In this document: positions 45,241 to 53,750 of the stretch, piece by piece | Layout: the number at the start of each line of letters is the position of its first letter | Numbering within the stretch: the stretch's first letter is position 1 | Source: Chitinophagaceae bacterium UBA4411 | Lineage (GTDB): Bacteria; Bacteroidota; Bacteroidia; Chitinophagales; Chitinophagaceae | Length of the DNA stretch: 64,000 nucleotides | Assembly (NCBI GenBank): GCA_002400415.1 | Contig: DGQP01000015.1 | Coordinates: 62,001 to 126,000, forward strand | Direction: 5' to 3' | Position numbers and translations under genes: made by a program | The notes under the pieces: model-generated | Seen by the model: only the letters and a program-made list of their open reading frames with translations | Database searches by the model: none | Told to the model about the DNA's origin: nothing

Positions 45241-45307
45241 ACCTTTCGTCATTACCGGTGTTCGGCATCTTGTCGTATAAAAGACAAAATAATGACGGCC
45301 AATAAGG

Positions 45308-45315
45308 TATTTTTG
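45308..45315 (+). promoter_or_regulatory. Putative promoter -7 box upstream of the DsbD-alpha-like gene
   Basis: TATTTTTG fits TAnnTTTG and lies 69 bases before the start codon at 45385. No clear -33 TTG is at standard spacing. It would drive both the separate DsbD-alpha domain gene and dsbD. Confidence 0.45.
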
Positions 45316-45384
45316 AGGAGAAATTTTAACAGGTAATATTGAACCCAAAGCAGGAATTTTGCCGTACAGATATAAACGAACATT

Positions 45385-45834
45385 ATGAAGCAATTTTTCA
45401 CACTGTTTTTATTGATGCTTGGCACATTTGTAATGCGGGCCCAAAACCCGGTTACCTGGACCTTCTCTTCAAAAAAGATAGCTGACAAGACCTATGAAAT
45501 TCATATGAAAGCAGCTATTCAATCCGGGTGGCATTTATATTCACAAAACCAGCCGGAGGACGCAATAGCCATTCCAACAGGCTTTACACTGGCTCCCAAC
45601 CCATTATTAACGCTGGATGGTAAGATTAAAGAAGTAGGTAAACTGGAAAAGTTTCATGATAAGAAACTGGATGTTTCTGCTAACCAATATTCCAGTACAG
45701 TGGATTTTGTGCAGGTGGTAAAATTGAAGACCAATGCCAAAACAAGTCTTACCGGGAATGTGGAATACCAGACCTGTAATGATGAAAGATGCCTGCCTCC
45801 CAAAAAAGTTAATTTCAGTATTGCTATACAGTAA
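45385..45834 (+). CDS. Stand-alone DsbD N-terminal (alpha) domain protein
   Basis: This 149-residue exported protein consists of a signal peptide (MKQFFTLFLLMLGTFVMRAQ) and one immunoglobulin-like domain of the DsbD alpha type. In DsbD this periplasmic domain takes electrons from the gamma domain and passes them to substrate proteins. The active-site pair is intact: Cys131 and Cys136 in YQTCNDERCLPP, comparable to YQGC..CYPP of E. coli DsbD. It lies 65 bases upstream of a full dsbD gene whose own N-terminal domain has lost both cysteines. The separate protein may therefore be the working alpha domain for that enzyme. The domain call is firm; the partnership is inference. Confidence 0.9.
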   Translation: MKQFFTLFLLMLGTFVMRAQNPVTWTFSSKKIADKTYEIHMKAAIQSGWHLYSQNQPEDAIAIPTGFTLAPNPLLTLDGKIKEVGKLEKFHDKKLDVSANQYSSTVDFVQVVKLKTNAKTSLTGNVEYQTCNDERCLPPKKVNFSIAIQ

Positions 45835-45899
45835 AATGAGCTGAGGAATTTCATATACAACGAGTTCTGAGTAAGGAACTCGTTTGTTTTTATAAAGAG

Positions 45900-47846
45900 A
45901 TGATCATGAGAAAGGTTTTTTCGTTGCTGCTCTTGCTGGCAGTTTTTTTGAATCCCGTTCTTTCACAAGAGCCGGTGGCGGTATATAAATGGGATGTAAG
46001 CAGTAAAAAGATAAGTGATACAGTATATGAACTAACTTTTAAGACAGCCGGTGCGGCAAACTGGCAACTTTATTCGCCTAACCAGGAGATAGACGGGATT
46101 AAAATGGCCGAACTCGTTTTTGCAGATTCAAGTGTGATCAAAGAAGGGCGGTTTACTGAAGAAGGGGTTGTCAGTAAAGTAAGCAGCCCGGTATTTGGCC
46201 GGGAAGTTACTGTCTATGAAAAATCTGCTGTTTGGAAAGCCCTGATTAAGATCAGGGGCCGGGTACCGGCACAATTGCAGGGAACGCTGAATATCTTTTA
46301 TGGGAAAGATGATGCTTTTAATAATGATGTGCCGCTTGCTTTCACCGTTAAACTGGAAGGAGGGGTTGAGGCAAGCACTACCATTAAAGTAGCTTCTATC
46401 GATTTGAAAAACCCGGTCAATAACTGTGGCGATGGAGATACTAAGGGGAAAAGTATTCTCGCAATTTTCCTGCTTGGAATACTGGGTGGTTTTATTGCAT
46501 TACTCACTCCCTGCGTATTTCCGATGATACCGGTAACGGTTACTTTTTTTACCAAAAAATCGCAGGACAAAAAGAAAGGCATTTTTAATGCAGTGTTATA
46601 TGGCCTGTTTATTTTCCTGATTTATGTGGCGATCACCATCCCTTTTCATATAGCAGACACCACGAAAAGCGAGATATTCAATAATATTTCCACGAATGTC
46701 TGGCTTAACCTGCTCTTCTTTGTGGTGTTCGTGGTATTCGCTTTATCTTTCTTTGGTCTGTTTGAGATAACATTACCCTCCGGGTTTGCCAATAAAGCTG
46801 ATTCAAAAGCAGGGTTGGGAAATATTGCCGGTATCTTTTTTATGGCGGTTACCCTGGCTATCGTTTCTTTCTCCTGTACAGGTCCGATATTAGGAACACT
46901 ATTGGCGGGAGTGGCTGACCAGGGTGCGTGGCCTTTAACAGCAGGGGCTGCCGGATTCGGAGTTGCATTGGGATTACCCTTTGCCTTGTTCGCTATGTTT
47001 CCCAACTGGCTGCAGAGCTTGCCAAAATCAGGGGGATGGATGACAACCGTGAAAGTGGTACTGGGATTTATAGAATTGGCGCTGGCGGTAAAATTCCTGG
47101 CCAATGCGGATAATGTAGAACAGTGGGGTATTATGAAAAGAGAAGTGTTTGTTGCCCTGTGGATCGTTATCGGTACGCTGATCGTTTTGTATTTATGGGG
47201 CATTATACCGTTAAAAAAGAAAAAGCGACCGGATTTTACTTTTACAAGAATTGCCTTTATCGCTGTTTTTTCTTTTATAACATTATATCTTATTCCCGGA
47301 CTCACCAATACAAAATGGGCTGCATTAAAACTGCTCAGCGGGTTCCCGCCGCCTGTATCCTACAGCATTTACCCGGATCATGTGTTGCATAAAAATGGTG
47401 TGCAACCATTGGTAAATGATTATGAAGCGGCATTGACCAGGGCGAAAGCAGAGAATAAGCCGGTATTGATAGACTTTACGGGCTGGGCCTGTGTGAACTG
47501 CCGGAGAATGGAAGAAAAAGTGTGGACAGATAACCTGGTGGACAGCCTGATGCGGAAAGAATTCGTCGTAGTGTCCTTGTATGTAGATGAACGGACAAAG
47601 TTGCCTTTAACGGAAAGGATCACCTATAGAACATCGGCCGGCCAGGAAGAGTCGGTTATTACTATTGGTGACAGGTGGACTGCTTTCCAGAAGGAAAACT
47701 TCGGGGCTGTATCACAACCACAGTATGCCATTATCAGTGCTGATCAAAAGGTGTTAACCCGGTCTAAATTTTATACGCCTGATGCTGATGAATTTGCTGA
47801 ATGGCTGGAATGCGGCCTGGAGGCATACAGGAAACAAAAACAATAA
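45900..47846 (+). CDS. dsbD: Thiol:disulfide interchange protein DsbD with cysteine-less N-terminal domain
   Basis: DsbD moves reducing power from cytoplasmic thioredoxin across the inner membrane to periplasmic proteins. The 648 residues comprise a signal peptide, an alpha-like domain (about 22-165), a membrane beta domain of about eight helices with its cysteine pair (Cys205 in LTPCVFPM, Cys326 in SFSCTGPI), and a thioredoxin-like gamma domain with Cys531-Val-Asn-Cys534. In the alpha domain the active-site segment reads FYGKDDAFNNDVPLAF (from about 133): both cysteines are gone. The neighbouring stand-alone alpha domain keeps them. A second in-frame ATG lies at 45906. Terminator-like repeats follow. 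Confidence 0.94.
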   Translation: MIMRKVFSLLLLLAVFLNPVLSQEPVAVYKWDVSSKKISDTVYELTFKTAGAANWQLYSPNQEIDGIKMAELVFADSSVIKEGRFTEEGVVSKVSSPVFGREVTVYEKSAVWKALIKIRGRVPAQLQGTLNIFYGKDDAFNNDVPLAFTVKLEGGVEASTTIKVASIDLKNPVNNCGDGDTKGKSILAIFLLGILGGFIALLTPCVFPMIPVTVTFFTKKSQDKKKGIFNAVLYGLFIFLIYVAITIPFHIADTTKSEIFNNISTNVWLNLLFFVVFVVFALSFFGLFEITLPSGFANKADSKAGLGNIAGIFFMAVTLAIVSFSCTGPILGTLLAGVADQGAWPLTAGAAGFGVALGLPFALFAMFPNWLQSLPKSGGWMTTVKVVLGFIELALAVKFLANADNVEQWGIMKREVFVALWIVIGTLIVLYLWGIIPLKKKKRPDFTFTRIAFIAVFSFITLYLIPGLTNTKWAALKLLSGFPPPVSYSIYPDHVLHKNGVQPLVNDYEAALTRAKAENKPVLIDFTGWACVNCRRMEEKVWTDNLVDSLMRKEFVVVSLYVDERTKLPLTERITYRTSAGQEESVITIGDRWTAFQKENFGAVSQPQYAIISADQKVLTRSKFYTPDADEFAEWLECGLEAYRKQKQ

Positions 47847-47870
47847 GTAAAGTAATTAATAATAAAAAAA

Positions 47871-47900
47871 AGCCCCGTACATAATTGCAGCGGGGCTTTC
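47871..47900. terminator. Terminator between dsbD and the ECF sigma factor gene
   Basis: AGCCCCG (47871-47877) pairs with CGGGGCT (47891-47897). The T-run is strong on the - strand (complement of eight A before 47871) and weak on the + strand. It can end transcripts from both sides. Confidence 0.75.
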
Positions 47901-48009
47901 AATTTGGTGTCATTCTGTACCAGCCTTCCGGTTAGGCAAGCAACTGAAAAAATCTTTTATATCGAATTCTTCAATCTCCGGGTGGAGATACAGAATGACA
48001 AAATCTTAC

Positions 48010-48645
48010 TTATAAAGCAATCTGCTTTTGCAACATCAGCTTACGCAAATTAATCAAACCATAGCGCATACGACCCAAAGCCGTGTTAATACTACAATCT
48101 GTTGCTGCTGCAATTTCTTTAAAACTCATATCTGCATAATGACGTAATATGATCACTTCCCGCTGATCTTCGGGCAGGCGCTGCAACATGTCGCGAACAC
48201 GGTCATGACTCTGACGTTTCATCATCACTGTTTCAGCGCTGTCTTCAGAGAAGTTCAATACTTCAAAAATATCTTTGTCTTCACCATTGCGGATGGTAGG
48301 GGTTCTTTTTACTTTACGGAAATGGTCCACACAAAGATTGTGGGCAATCCGCATCGCCCAGGGAAGGAACTTTCCTTCTTCTGTATAGCGGCCGCTGCGC
48401 ATGGTGTCGATAATCCGGATAAAAACATCCTGGAAGATATCTTCGGCCAGGTATTTGTCTTTTACCAGGAATAAAATGGATGTGTAAAGTTTGTCCTTGT
48501 GGCGGAGAACAAGGGCTTCAAGGGCATCCAGGTGACCATCTGTAAAAAGATGGATCAGTTCATGGTCGGTCTTTTTAGTATAAGCTTTCATAACTCCTAC
48601 AGGTTTAGGTTGCTCCACCATAGCAATGCTTTGGCAGATATTCAT
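48010..48645 (-). CDS. ECF-type RNA polymerase sigma factor
   Basis: This sigma-70 family factor of the extracytoplasmic-function group is 211 residues long. Region 2 lies at about 35-105 (LVLRHKDKLYTSILFLVKDK, AEDIFQDVFIRII, WAMRIAHNLCVDHFRK) and region 4 at about 145-205 (LPEDQREVIILRHYADMSFK, CSINTALGRMRYGLINLRK). A ~20-residue N-terminal part (MNICQSIAMVEQPKPVGVM) precedes it, and translation might start at the internal ATG before KAYTKK. No anti-sigma factor or SusC/SusD-type gene lies beside it, so its signal is unknown. It is a single gene, divergent from uvrA across 231 bases. Confidence 0.93.
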   Translation of the reverse strand: MNICQSIAMVEQPKPVGVMKAYTKKTDHELIHLFTDGHLDALEALVLRHKDKLYTSILFLVKDKYLAEDIFQDVFIRIIDTMRSGRYTEEGKFLPWAMRIAHNLCVDHFRKVKRTPTIRNGEDKDIFEVLNFSEDSAETVMMKRQSHDRVRDMLQRLPEDQREVIILRHYADMSFKEIAAATDCSINTALGRMRYGLINLRKLMLQKQIAL

Positions 48646-48857
48646 TGGATATTGGTTGCGAAATTGGTGATTGGTTAAAAACAGCGTAGAAGTTATGCGA
48701 TAGGCGGTGTAGATTTTTGGTTATTCATTTTTTGGATATTGGAATTTAAAAATAGGCCATTTCGTGAAATTACCAAACATTTGCAGGCTGAAAACGTAGT
48801 TTAGTGTGTTAGCGAACTGTTAATGATTTGTGCTGAAATCTAAGCCCAGCAAGGCTT

Positions 48858-48865
48858 TATATTTG
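48858..48865 (+). promoter_or_regulatory. Putative uvrA promoter -7 box (TATATTTG)
   Basis: TATATTTG is an exact TAnnTTTG only 11 bases before the uvrA ATG, implying a very short leader. The nearest upstream TTTG (48827-48830) is 27 bases away, longer than the usual spacing. I see no SOS-type operator that I can name in the 231-base intergenic region. Confidence 0.5.
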
Positions 48866-48876
48866 TAATACGAGTA

Positions 48877-51690
48877 ATGGAAAAGACGATAAAAGGGAAA
48901 AATCCCGTAAAAGCAAAGACCGTAAATTCCGCAGAAAATATCTCCATTAAAGGGGCGAGGGTGCATAATCTGAAGAATGTGGATGTGACAATCCCCCGTA
49001 ATAAGCTCGTTGTGGTAACGGGTGTTTCCGGTTCCGGTAAGTCTTCACTTACAATTGATACACTTTACGCAGAAGGACAACGCCGGTATGCAGAAAGCCT
49101 GAGTGCTTATGCCCGGCAGTTCCTCAACCGGATGAATAAACCGGATGTGGACTATATCAAAGGCCTGTGCCCGGCGATTGCGATTGAACAAAAAGTAATC
49201 ACCCGGACTCCCCGGAGTACGGTGGGCAGCATGACGGAGATATACGATTATCTCCGCCTTTTATATGCCCGGATCGGCAAAACCATTTCACCTGTGTCAG
49301 GGAAAGAAGTTAAGAAGGATGATGTGACAGATGTACTGGATGCTATCGTTAAGCTGAAAGAAGGGGATAAAATTTTTATCCTGGCCCTGTTCAAACAGCA
49401 TAAGAACCGGGAAATAAAAGAGGAGCTGAATATCCTTGCTCAAAAAGGATTCAGCAGGATCTATGCTGACGGGCAGGTATTGAGGATAGAGGAAGAGATA
49501 GAAAACCCGAAAACAATTATCGGAAAGAAAAAAGGAACAGCCTATATATTGGTTGACCGTATTGTGGTGAAAGAGTTTGATGAAGATGATAAACACAGGC
49601 TGGCAGATTCAATCAGCACGGCTTTTTATGAAGGAGAGGGTGATGTATATATTGAAGTGAACGGAACCAAACTTTTGCATTTCAACAACCGGTTCGAACT
49701 GGATGACATGCAGTTTGAGGAGCCGGTGCCCAATCTTTTCTCTTTTAATAATCCTTTTGGAGCCTGCCCCACTTGCGAAGGATTCAGCCAGGTACTGGGC
49801 ATCGATGCTGACCTGGTTATCCCTGACAGAAGATTGAGTGTATATGAAGGAGCTGTTGCCCCGTGGAAAGGCGAGAAACTGGACTGGTGGAGACAGCAAT
49901 TCATCAAGGTTGCAAAGAAGGTTAATTTCCCCGTACATAAACCCATTGCTGATCTTACAGACAAACAGTATGAAACCTTATGGGAAGGAGTGGACGGAAT
50001 TGGAATCCATGCCTTCTTTAAAGATGTGGAATCGCAGTTATATAAAGTTCAATACCGGGTATTATTGAGCCGTTACCGGGGCAGAACCAATTGCCCTGAT
50101 TGTAAAGGATACCGGCTGCGGAAAGAAGCGTTGTATGTAAAAGTAAATGGTAAGCATATTGGGGAATTGAGTGATATGCCCGTGAAATACCTGAAACTGT
50201 GGTTCGATGAGCTGGGAAAAGAACTCAATACCCACGATAAAGAAGTGGCAAAGCGGATACTGATCGAATTAAATAACCGGATTGATACATTAATAAAAGT
50301 GGGTTTGGATTATCTGACCCTGAGCCGCCTGGCCAATTCATTAAGTGGCGGCGAAAGCCAGCGTATTCAACTCACCAGGAGCCTGGGAAGCAACCTTACC
50401 AACTCACTTTATATTTTAGATGAACCATCAATAGGTCTTCATTCCCGGGATACAGCTAATCTGATTAAAGTGCTGAAGGAGTTGAGAGACCTGGGCAATA
50501 CGGTAGTGGTGGTGGAACATGATGAGATGATGATGCGGGAAGCCGATCATATCATTGATATGGGACCATTAGCTTCTCACCTGGGCGGAGAAGTAGTGGC
50601 TGCTGGTGATTATGATGAGTTGGTTGCAAACCCGGCAAGTCTCACCGGTAAATACCTCAGCGGCCAGCTAACCATTGAACCTCCCCGGACCGTTCGAAAA
50701 TGGAACAACTCAATTACCGTTGAAGGCGCAAGACAACATAACCTGAAAAACATTACTGTTCAATTTCCGTTGAATGTGCTGTGTGTCGTAAGTGGCGTGA
50801 GCGGAAGTGGTAAGACAACACTGGTAAAGCAAATAGTATATCCTGCTTTGCGAAAGATAAAAGGAGAATTCGGGGATAAGGTTGGTTTTCATAAGGCGAT
50901 CACGGGTGATATTGAGAGTATTGCACAGATTGAAATGGTGGACCAGAATCCCATAGGCAAATCATCGAGAAGTAATCCTGTTACTTATATCAAAGCATAT
51001 GATGAAATCAGGGATTTATATGCCCGGCAGCCACTCAGCAAAATGAGAGGTTTTCAGCCCAAACACTTTTCTTTTAATGTGGATGGCGGACGCTGTGATA
51101 CCTGTAAAGGGGAAGGTGAGCAAATCGTTGAAATGCAATTCCTGGCTGATGTACACCTGACCTGTGAAGCATGCGGCGGGAAAAAATTTAAAGAGGAAGT
51201 GCTGGAAGTAAAATACAAAGACAAAAGCATTTTTGATATCCTGGAACTGAGCGTGGATGAAGCTATTGAATTCTTTTATGAAGAAAAGAACCTTTCCAAA
51301 GCATTACAGCCTTTAAGTGATGTTGGCCTTGGCTATGTAAAACTGGGCCAATCATCAGATACCTTATCGGGTGGTGAGGCGCAGCGGGTAAAGCTGGCTT
51401 CATTCCTGGGCAAGGGGAGGGCGGCCAGCAAAGTGCTTTTCATTTTTGATGAGCCAACAACCGGTCTTCACTTTCATGATATAAGGAAACTACTGGCATC
51501 TTTTAATGCACTGATAGAACAGGGGCATTCTATTTTGGTAATCGAACACAATACAGATGTGATTCGCAGCGCAGACTGGGTAATCGACCTTGGCCCGGAA
51601 GCAGGAGATGGTGGTGGAACTTTAGTGTTTGCTGGAAAACCTGCTGATCTGAAAAAGAATAAGGAAAGCTATACGGCTCAATACCTCTGA
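48877..51690 (+). CDS. uvrA: Excinuclease ABC subunit A
   Basis: UvrA recognises DNA damage in nucleotide excision repair and loads UvrB. The 937-residue protein has two ABC ATPase modules: Walker A GVSGSGKSS at about 49-57 and SGVSGSGKTT from 639, signatures LSGGESQRIQL and LSGGEAQRVKL, and Walker B LYILDEPSIGLH and LFIFDEPTTGLH. The zinc-binding cysteines are present (CPTCEG/CPDCKG in the first module; CDTCKGEGEQ and CEACGG in the second). Length and order are normal. The stop is directly followed by the converging DUF4293 gene with no spacer. Confidence 0.98.
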   Translation: MEKTIKGKNPVKAKTVNSAENISIKGARVHNLKNVDVTIPRNKLVVVTGVSGSGKSSLTIDTLYAEGQRRYAESLSAYARQFLNRMNKPDVDYIKGLCPAIAIEQKVITRTPRSTVGSMTEIYDYLRLLYARIGKTISPVSGKEVKKDDVTDVLDAIVKLKEGDKIFILALFKQHKNREIKEELNILAQKGFSRIYADGQVLRIEEEIENPKTIIGKKKGTAYILVDRIVVKEFDEDDKHRLADSISTAFYEGEGDVYIEVNGTKLLHFNNRFELDDMQFEEPVPNLFSFNNPFGACPTCEGFSQVLGIDADLVIPDRRLSVYEGAVAPWKGEKLDWWRQQFIKVAKKVNFPVHKPIADLTDKQYETLWEGVDGIGIHAFFKDVESQLYKVQYRVLLSRYRGRTNCPDCKGYRLRKEALYVKVNGKHIGELSDMPVKYLKLWFDELGKELNTHDKEVAKRILIELNNRIDTLIKVGLDYLTLSRLANSLSGGESQRIQLTRSLGSNLTNSLYILDEPSIGLHSRDTANLIKVLKELRDLGNTVVVVEHDEMMMREADHIIDMGPLASHLGGEVVAAGDYDELVANPASLTGKYLSGQLTIEPPRTVRKWNNSITVEGARQHNLKNITVQFPLNVLCVVSGVSGSGKTTLVKQIVYPALRKIKGEFGDKVGFHKAITGDIESIAQIEMVDQNPIGKSSRSNPVTYIKAYDEIRDLYARQPLSKMRGFQPKHFSFNVDGGRCDTCKGEGEQIVEMQFLADVHLTCEACGGKKFKEEVLEVKYKDKSIFDILELSVDEAIEFFYEEKNLSKALQPLSDVGLGYVKLGQSSDTLSGGEAQRVKLASFLGKGRAASKVLFIFDEPTTGLHFHDIRKLLASFNALIEQGHSILVIEHNTDVIRSADWVIDLGPEAGDGGGTLVFAGKPADLKKNKESYTAQYL

Positions 51691-52107
51691 TCAGCGCAGT
51701 TTGTCTAAGGATTTTACCAGCTTTTCATCTTTGCGTATACCCCGGAAAGCCATAAAGTAACTTAAAAAAACTGCAAGAGGTAAAATGCAGTAGAGTGCCA
51801 GCGTGGATTTCTCAAATTTTTGCATTTGCGTTATATATACTGCAAGGATTCCGGCAGAAAGTATAATGCCTGACAGGCAAAGCCGCATTTGCAGTTTCCT
51901 GTCCCTGAACATAAAAATAGTTACGACAGAAAATATCACGGAAGCTCCCGTCATGATCAGCAGGAAAAAATTACTGGCAGCATCAAGATCTTCTGCTACC
52001 GATTGATTATTGATCAGCTTCGTTCCGGTCAGGAAAGGAAATTGAAAACTTAAGATTGCACAAACGGTTGCTAATAATAACCACAATGTTTGCTGGCGCT
52101 GTATCAT
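51691..52107 (-). CDS. DUF4293 family membrane protein
   Basis: This 138-residue membrane protein has four hydrophobic helices. The start MIQRQQTLWLLLATVCAILSF is the hallmark of DUF4293 proteins, which are found in Bacteroidota and have no known function. The cytoplasmic C-terminus is basic (RKDEKLVKSLDKLR). It converges on uvrA, with the two stop codons directly next to each other (51690/51691), so no terminator fits between them. Confidence 0.88.
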   Translation of the reverse strand: MIQRQQTLWLLLATVCAILSFQFPFLTGTKLINNQSVAEDLDAASNFFLLIMTGASVIFSVVTIFMFRDRKLQMRLCLSGIILSAGILAVYITQMQKFEKSTLALYCILPLAVFLSYFMAFRGIRKDEKLVKSLDKLR

Positions 52108-52170
52108 GACATTGAATATTTACTGCTAAAATAGTGAATCCTGCATTTAATACAGTAGACCTGGAAGGGC

Positions 52171-52200
52171 ATAAAAAAGCACCCGTTGCCGCGGATGCTT
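52171..52200 (-). terminator. Terminator after glyA
   Basis: AAGCA-CCCG (52177-52185) pairs with CGGA-TGCTT (52192-52200) with one wobble. On the - strand a T-rich run follows. It lies 17 bases past the glyA stop. Confidence 0.8.
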
Positions 52201-52216
52201 TTTATCGAAATACTTT

Positions 52217-53494
52217 TTAACCGAGTTCCGGATACAGAGGAAATTGTTTCATAAACTCTTTTACTTCCGCTTTCACTCCGGTTACGGCCGCTTCATCATC
52301 TGCATTCATCAATACTTTATCAATAAAGTCAACCACTGTCTCCATATCTCCTTCTTTCATACCTCTTGTTGTGATGGCCGGAACGCCAACCCTGATACCG
52401 GAAGTAACAAAAGGGGACTTGTCATCAAACGGTACTGCATTTTTGTTCAGGGTAATATGGGCTTTGTCCAGTGTTTCCTGTGCTTTTTTACCCGTCAGGT
52501 TCTTGTTCCTGAGATCAATCAGCATCAGGTGGTTATCGGTACCGTCGCTGATGAGATTATATCCACGGCTTACAAAAGCCCCGGCCATTGCCTGGGCATT
52601 GCTGATGATCTGTTTACCATAGGCTTTAAAATCTTCGGACAGTATTTCGCCAAATGCAACTGCTTTGGCAGCGATCACATGCTCTAAAGGCCCGCCCTGT
52701 GTGCCGGGAAATACAGCAAGGTCTAATAATTGACTCATCGTCCTCGTATTTCCTTTGGGATCTTTAATTCCCCAGGGGTTTTCAAAATCATGGCGCAGCA
52801 TGATGATACCACCCCTTGGTCCCCGTAAGGTTTTATGGGTGGTGGAAGAAACTATATGACAATGATCAAACGGATCATTCAATAAACCTGAGGCAATCAG
52901 ACCAGCAGGATGTGCAATATCTGCAAATACTATAGCGCCGATTTTATCCGCTACTTCACGGATACGTTTATAATCCCAATCGCGGCTGTAAGCAGAAGCA
53001 CCGCAGATAATCATTTTCGGTTTTTCAGCCAGGGCCGTTTTTTCTAATTGGTCATAATCAACAATACCATCTTTGGTTACGCCATAATGCAGGGCCTGGT
53101 ATGTTTTGCCACTGAAATTAGCCGGGCTTCCATGAGTAAGGTGTCCGCCCATACTTAGGTCAAGCCCCAGGATTTTTTCACCGGGTTTCATGACGGCAAG
53201 AAAAACAGCGCCATTAGCCTGGGCTCCACTGTGTGGTTGCACATTGGCCCAGCTGGCATTGAATATTTTTTTTAATCGTTCAATAGCCAGGGTTTCGATC
53301 TCGTCCACCACTTCGCAACCGCCGTAATAACGTTTACCCGGGTAACCTTCAGCATATTTATTTGTGGCCACCGTTCCCATAGCCTGCATAACCTGCAGGG
53401 AAGTGAAATTTTCAGAAGCGATCAGTTCAATACCATGACGCTGACGATCCAGTTCTCTGCTGATGAGATCAAATATTGCCGAGTCTTTTTGCAT
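52217..53494 (-). CDS. glyA: Serine hydroxymethyltransferase
   Basis: GlyA interconverts serine and glycine with tetrahydrofolate and is the main source of one-carbon units. The 425 residues contain the family blocks ELIASENFTSLQVMQAMGT, YAEGYPGKRYYGGCE, LDLSMGGHLTHGSP and VFADIAHPAGLIA. The pyridoxal phosphate lysine is Lys221 in SSTTHKTLRGPRGG. Length matches other Bacteroidota GlyA. It is a single gene closed by a terminator. A palindromic repeat lies about 50-75 bases upstream of the start. Confidence 0.97.
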   Translation of the reverse strand: MQKDSAIFDLISRELDRQRHGIELIASENFTSLQVMQAMGTVATNKYAEGYPGKRYYGGCEVVDEIETLAIERLKKIFNASWANVQPHSGAQANGAVFLAVMKPGEKILGLDLSMGGHLTHGSPANFSGKTYQALHYGVTKDGIVDYDQLEKTALAEKPKMIICGASAYSRDWDYKRIREVADKIGAIVFADIAHPAGLIASGLLNDPFDHCHIVSSTTHKTLRGPRGGIIMLRHDFENPWGIKDPKGNTRTMSQLLDLAVFPGTQGGPLEHVIAAKAVAFGEILSEDFKAYGKQIISNAQAMAGAFVSRGYNLISDGTDNHLMLIDLRNKNLTGKKAQETLDKAHITLNKNAVPFDDKSPFVTSGIRVGVPAITTRGMKEGDMETVVDFIDKVLMNADDEAAVTGVKAEVKEFMKQFPLYPELG

Positions 53495-53543
53495 ACGGGT
53501 TTGTTGATATTTTGTTTTAGCTGAATAAAATTACCGGGCGATG

Positions 53544-53590
53544 ATCCTGCCTGCCGGCAGGCAGGATGTGCAGCACAACGAAGCAGAATA
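53544..53590. repeat. 24-base perfect palindrome with conserved tail
   Basis: Bases 53544-53567 are a perfect palindrome (ATCCTGCCTGCC and its complement). The tail GCAGCACAACGAAGCAG follows. The right half plus tail match 12721-12750 upstream of ftsA. It sits between glyA and the nucleotidyltransferase gene, both transcribed away from it, so it is not a terminator. This is probably a dispersed palindromic repeat. Confidence 0.65.
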
Positions 53591-53672
53591 GCAGCACTTG
53601 CGTTGGTTACCTTATAAAATCCGCTGCAAAAGTAAGTTAGCCGGGCATCAGGTGGGCAGCTTATGCAAAGTT

Positions 53673-53700
53673 TTTGTTTATTCTAAAATCATTACTTTCG
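53673..53700 (+). promoter_or_regulatory. Putative promoter of the nucleotidyltransferase gene
   Basis: TTTG (53673-53676) is followed after 16 bases by TACTTTCG (53693-53700), one mismatch from TAnnTTTG. Spacing is slightly short. Transcription would start about 45 bases before ATG 53751. Confidence 0.4.
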
Positions 53701-53724
53701 TTGGCTTTTAATTTATAAAAGGTT

Positions 53725-53739
53725 ACCGCCCCCGGCGGT
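53725..53739 (+). promoter_or_regulatory. Leader hairpin directly before the nucleotidyltransferase start
   Basis: ACCGCC pairs with GGCGGT around a CCC loop, 11 bases before the ATG. It could hinder or position ribosome entry. No known regulator is recognised. Confidence 0.35.
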
Positions 53740-53750
53740 TGTTAGGTTCA

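Noticed and set aside
46646..47308. 220-codon - strand frame inside dsbD
   Set aside because: It lies antisense to the membrane domain of dsbD and has no independent support.
48760..48780. ATTTCGTGAAAT near the sigma factor promoter as another operator of the 57-kb type
   Set aside because: It shares only ATTTCGT with the operator motif, has a different symmetry centre and is likely to occur by chance.
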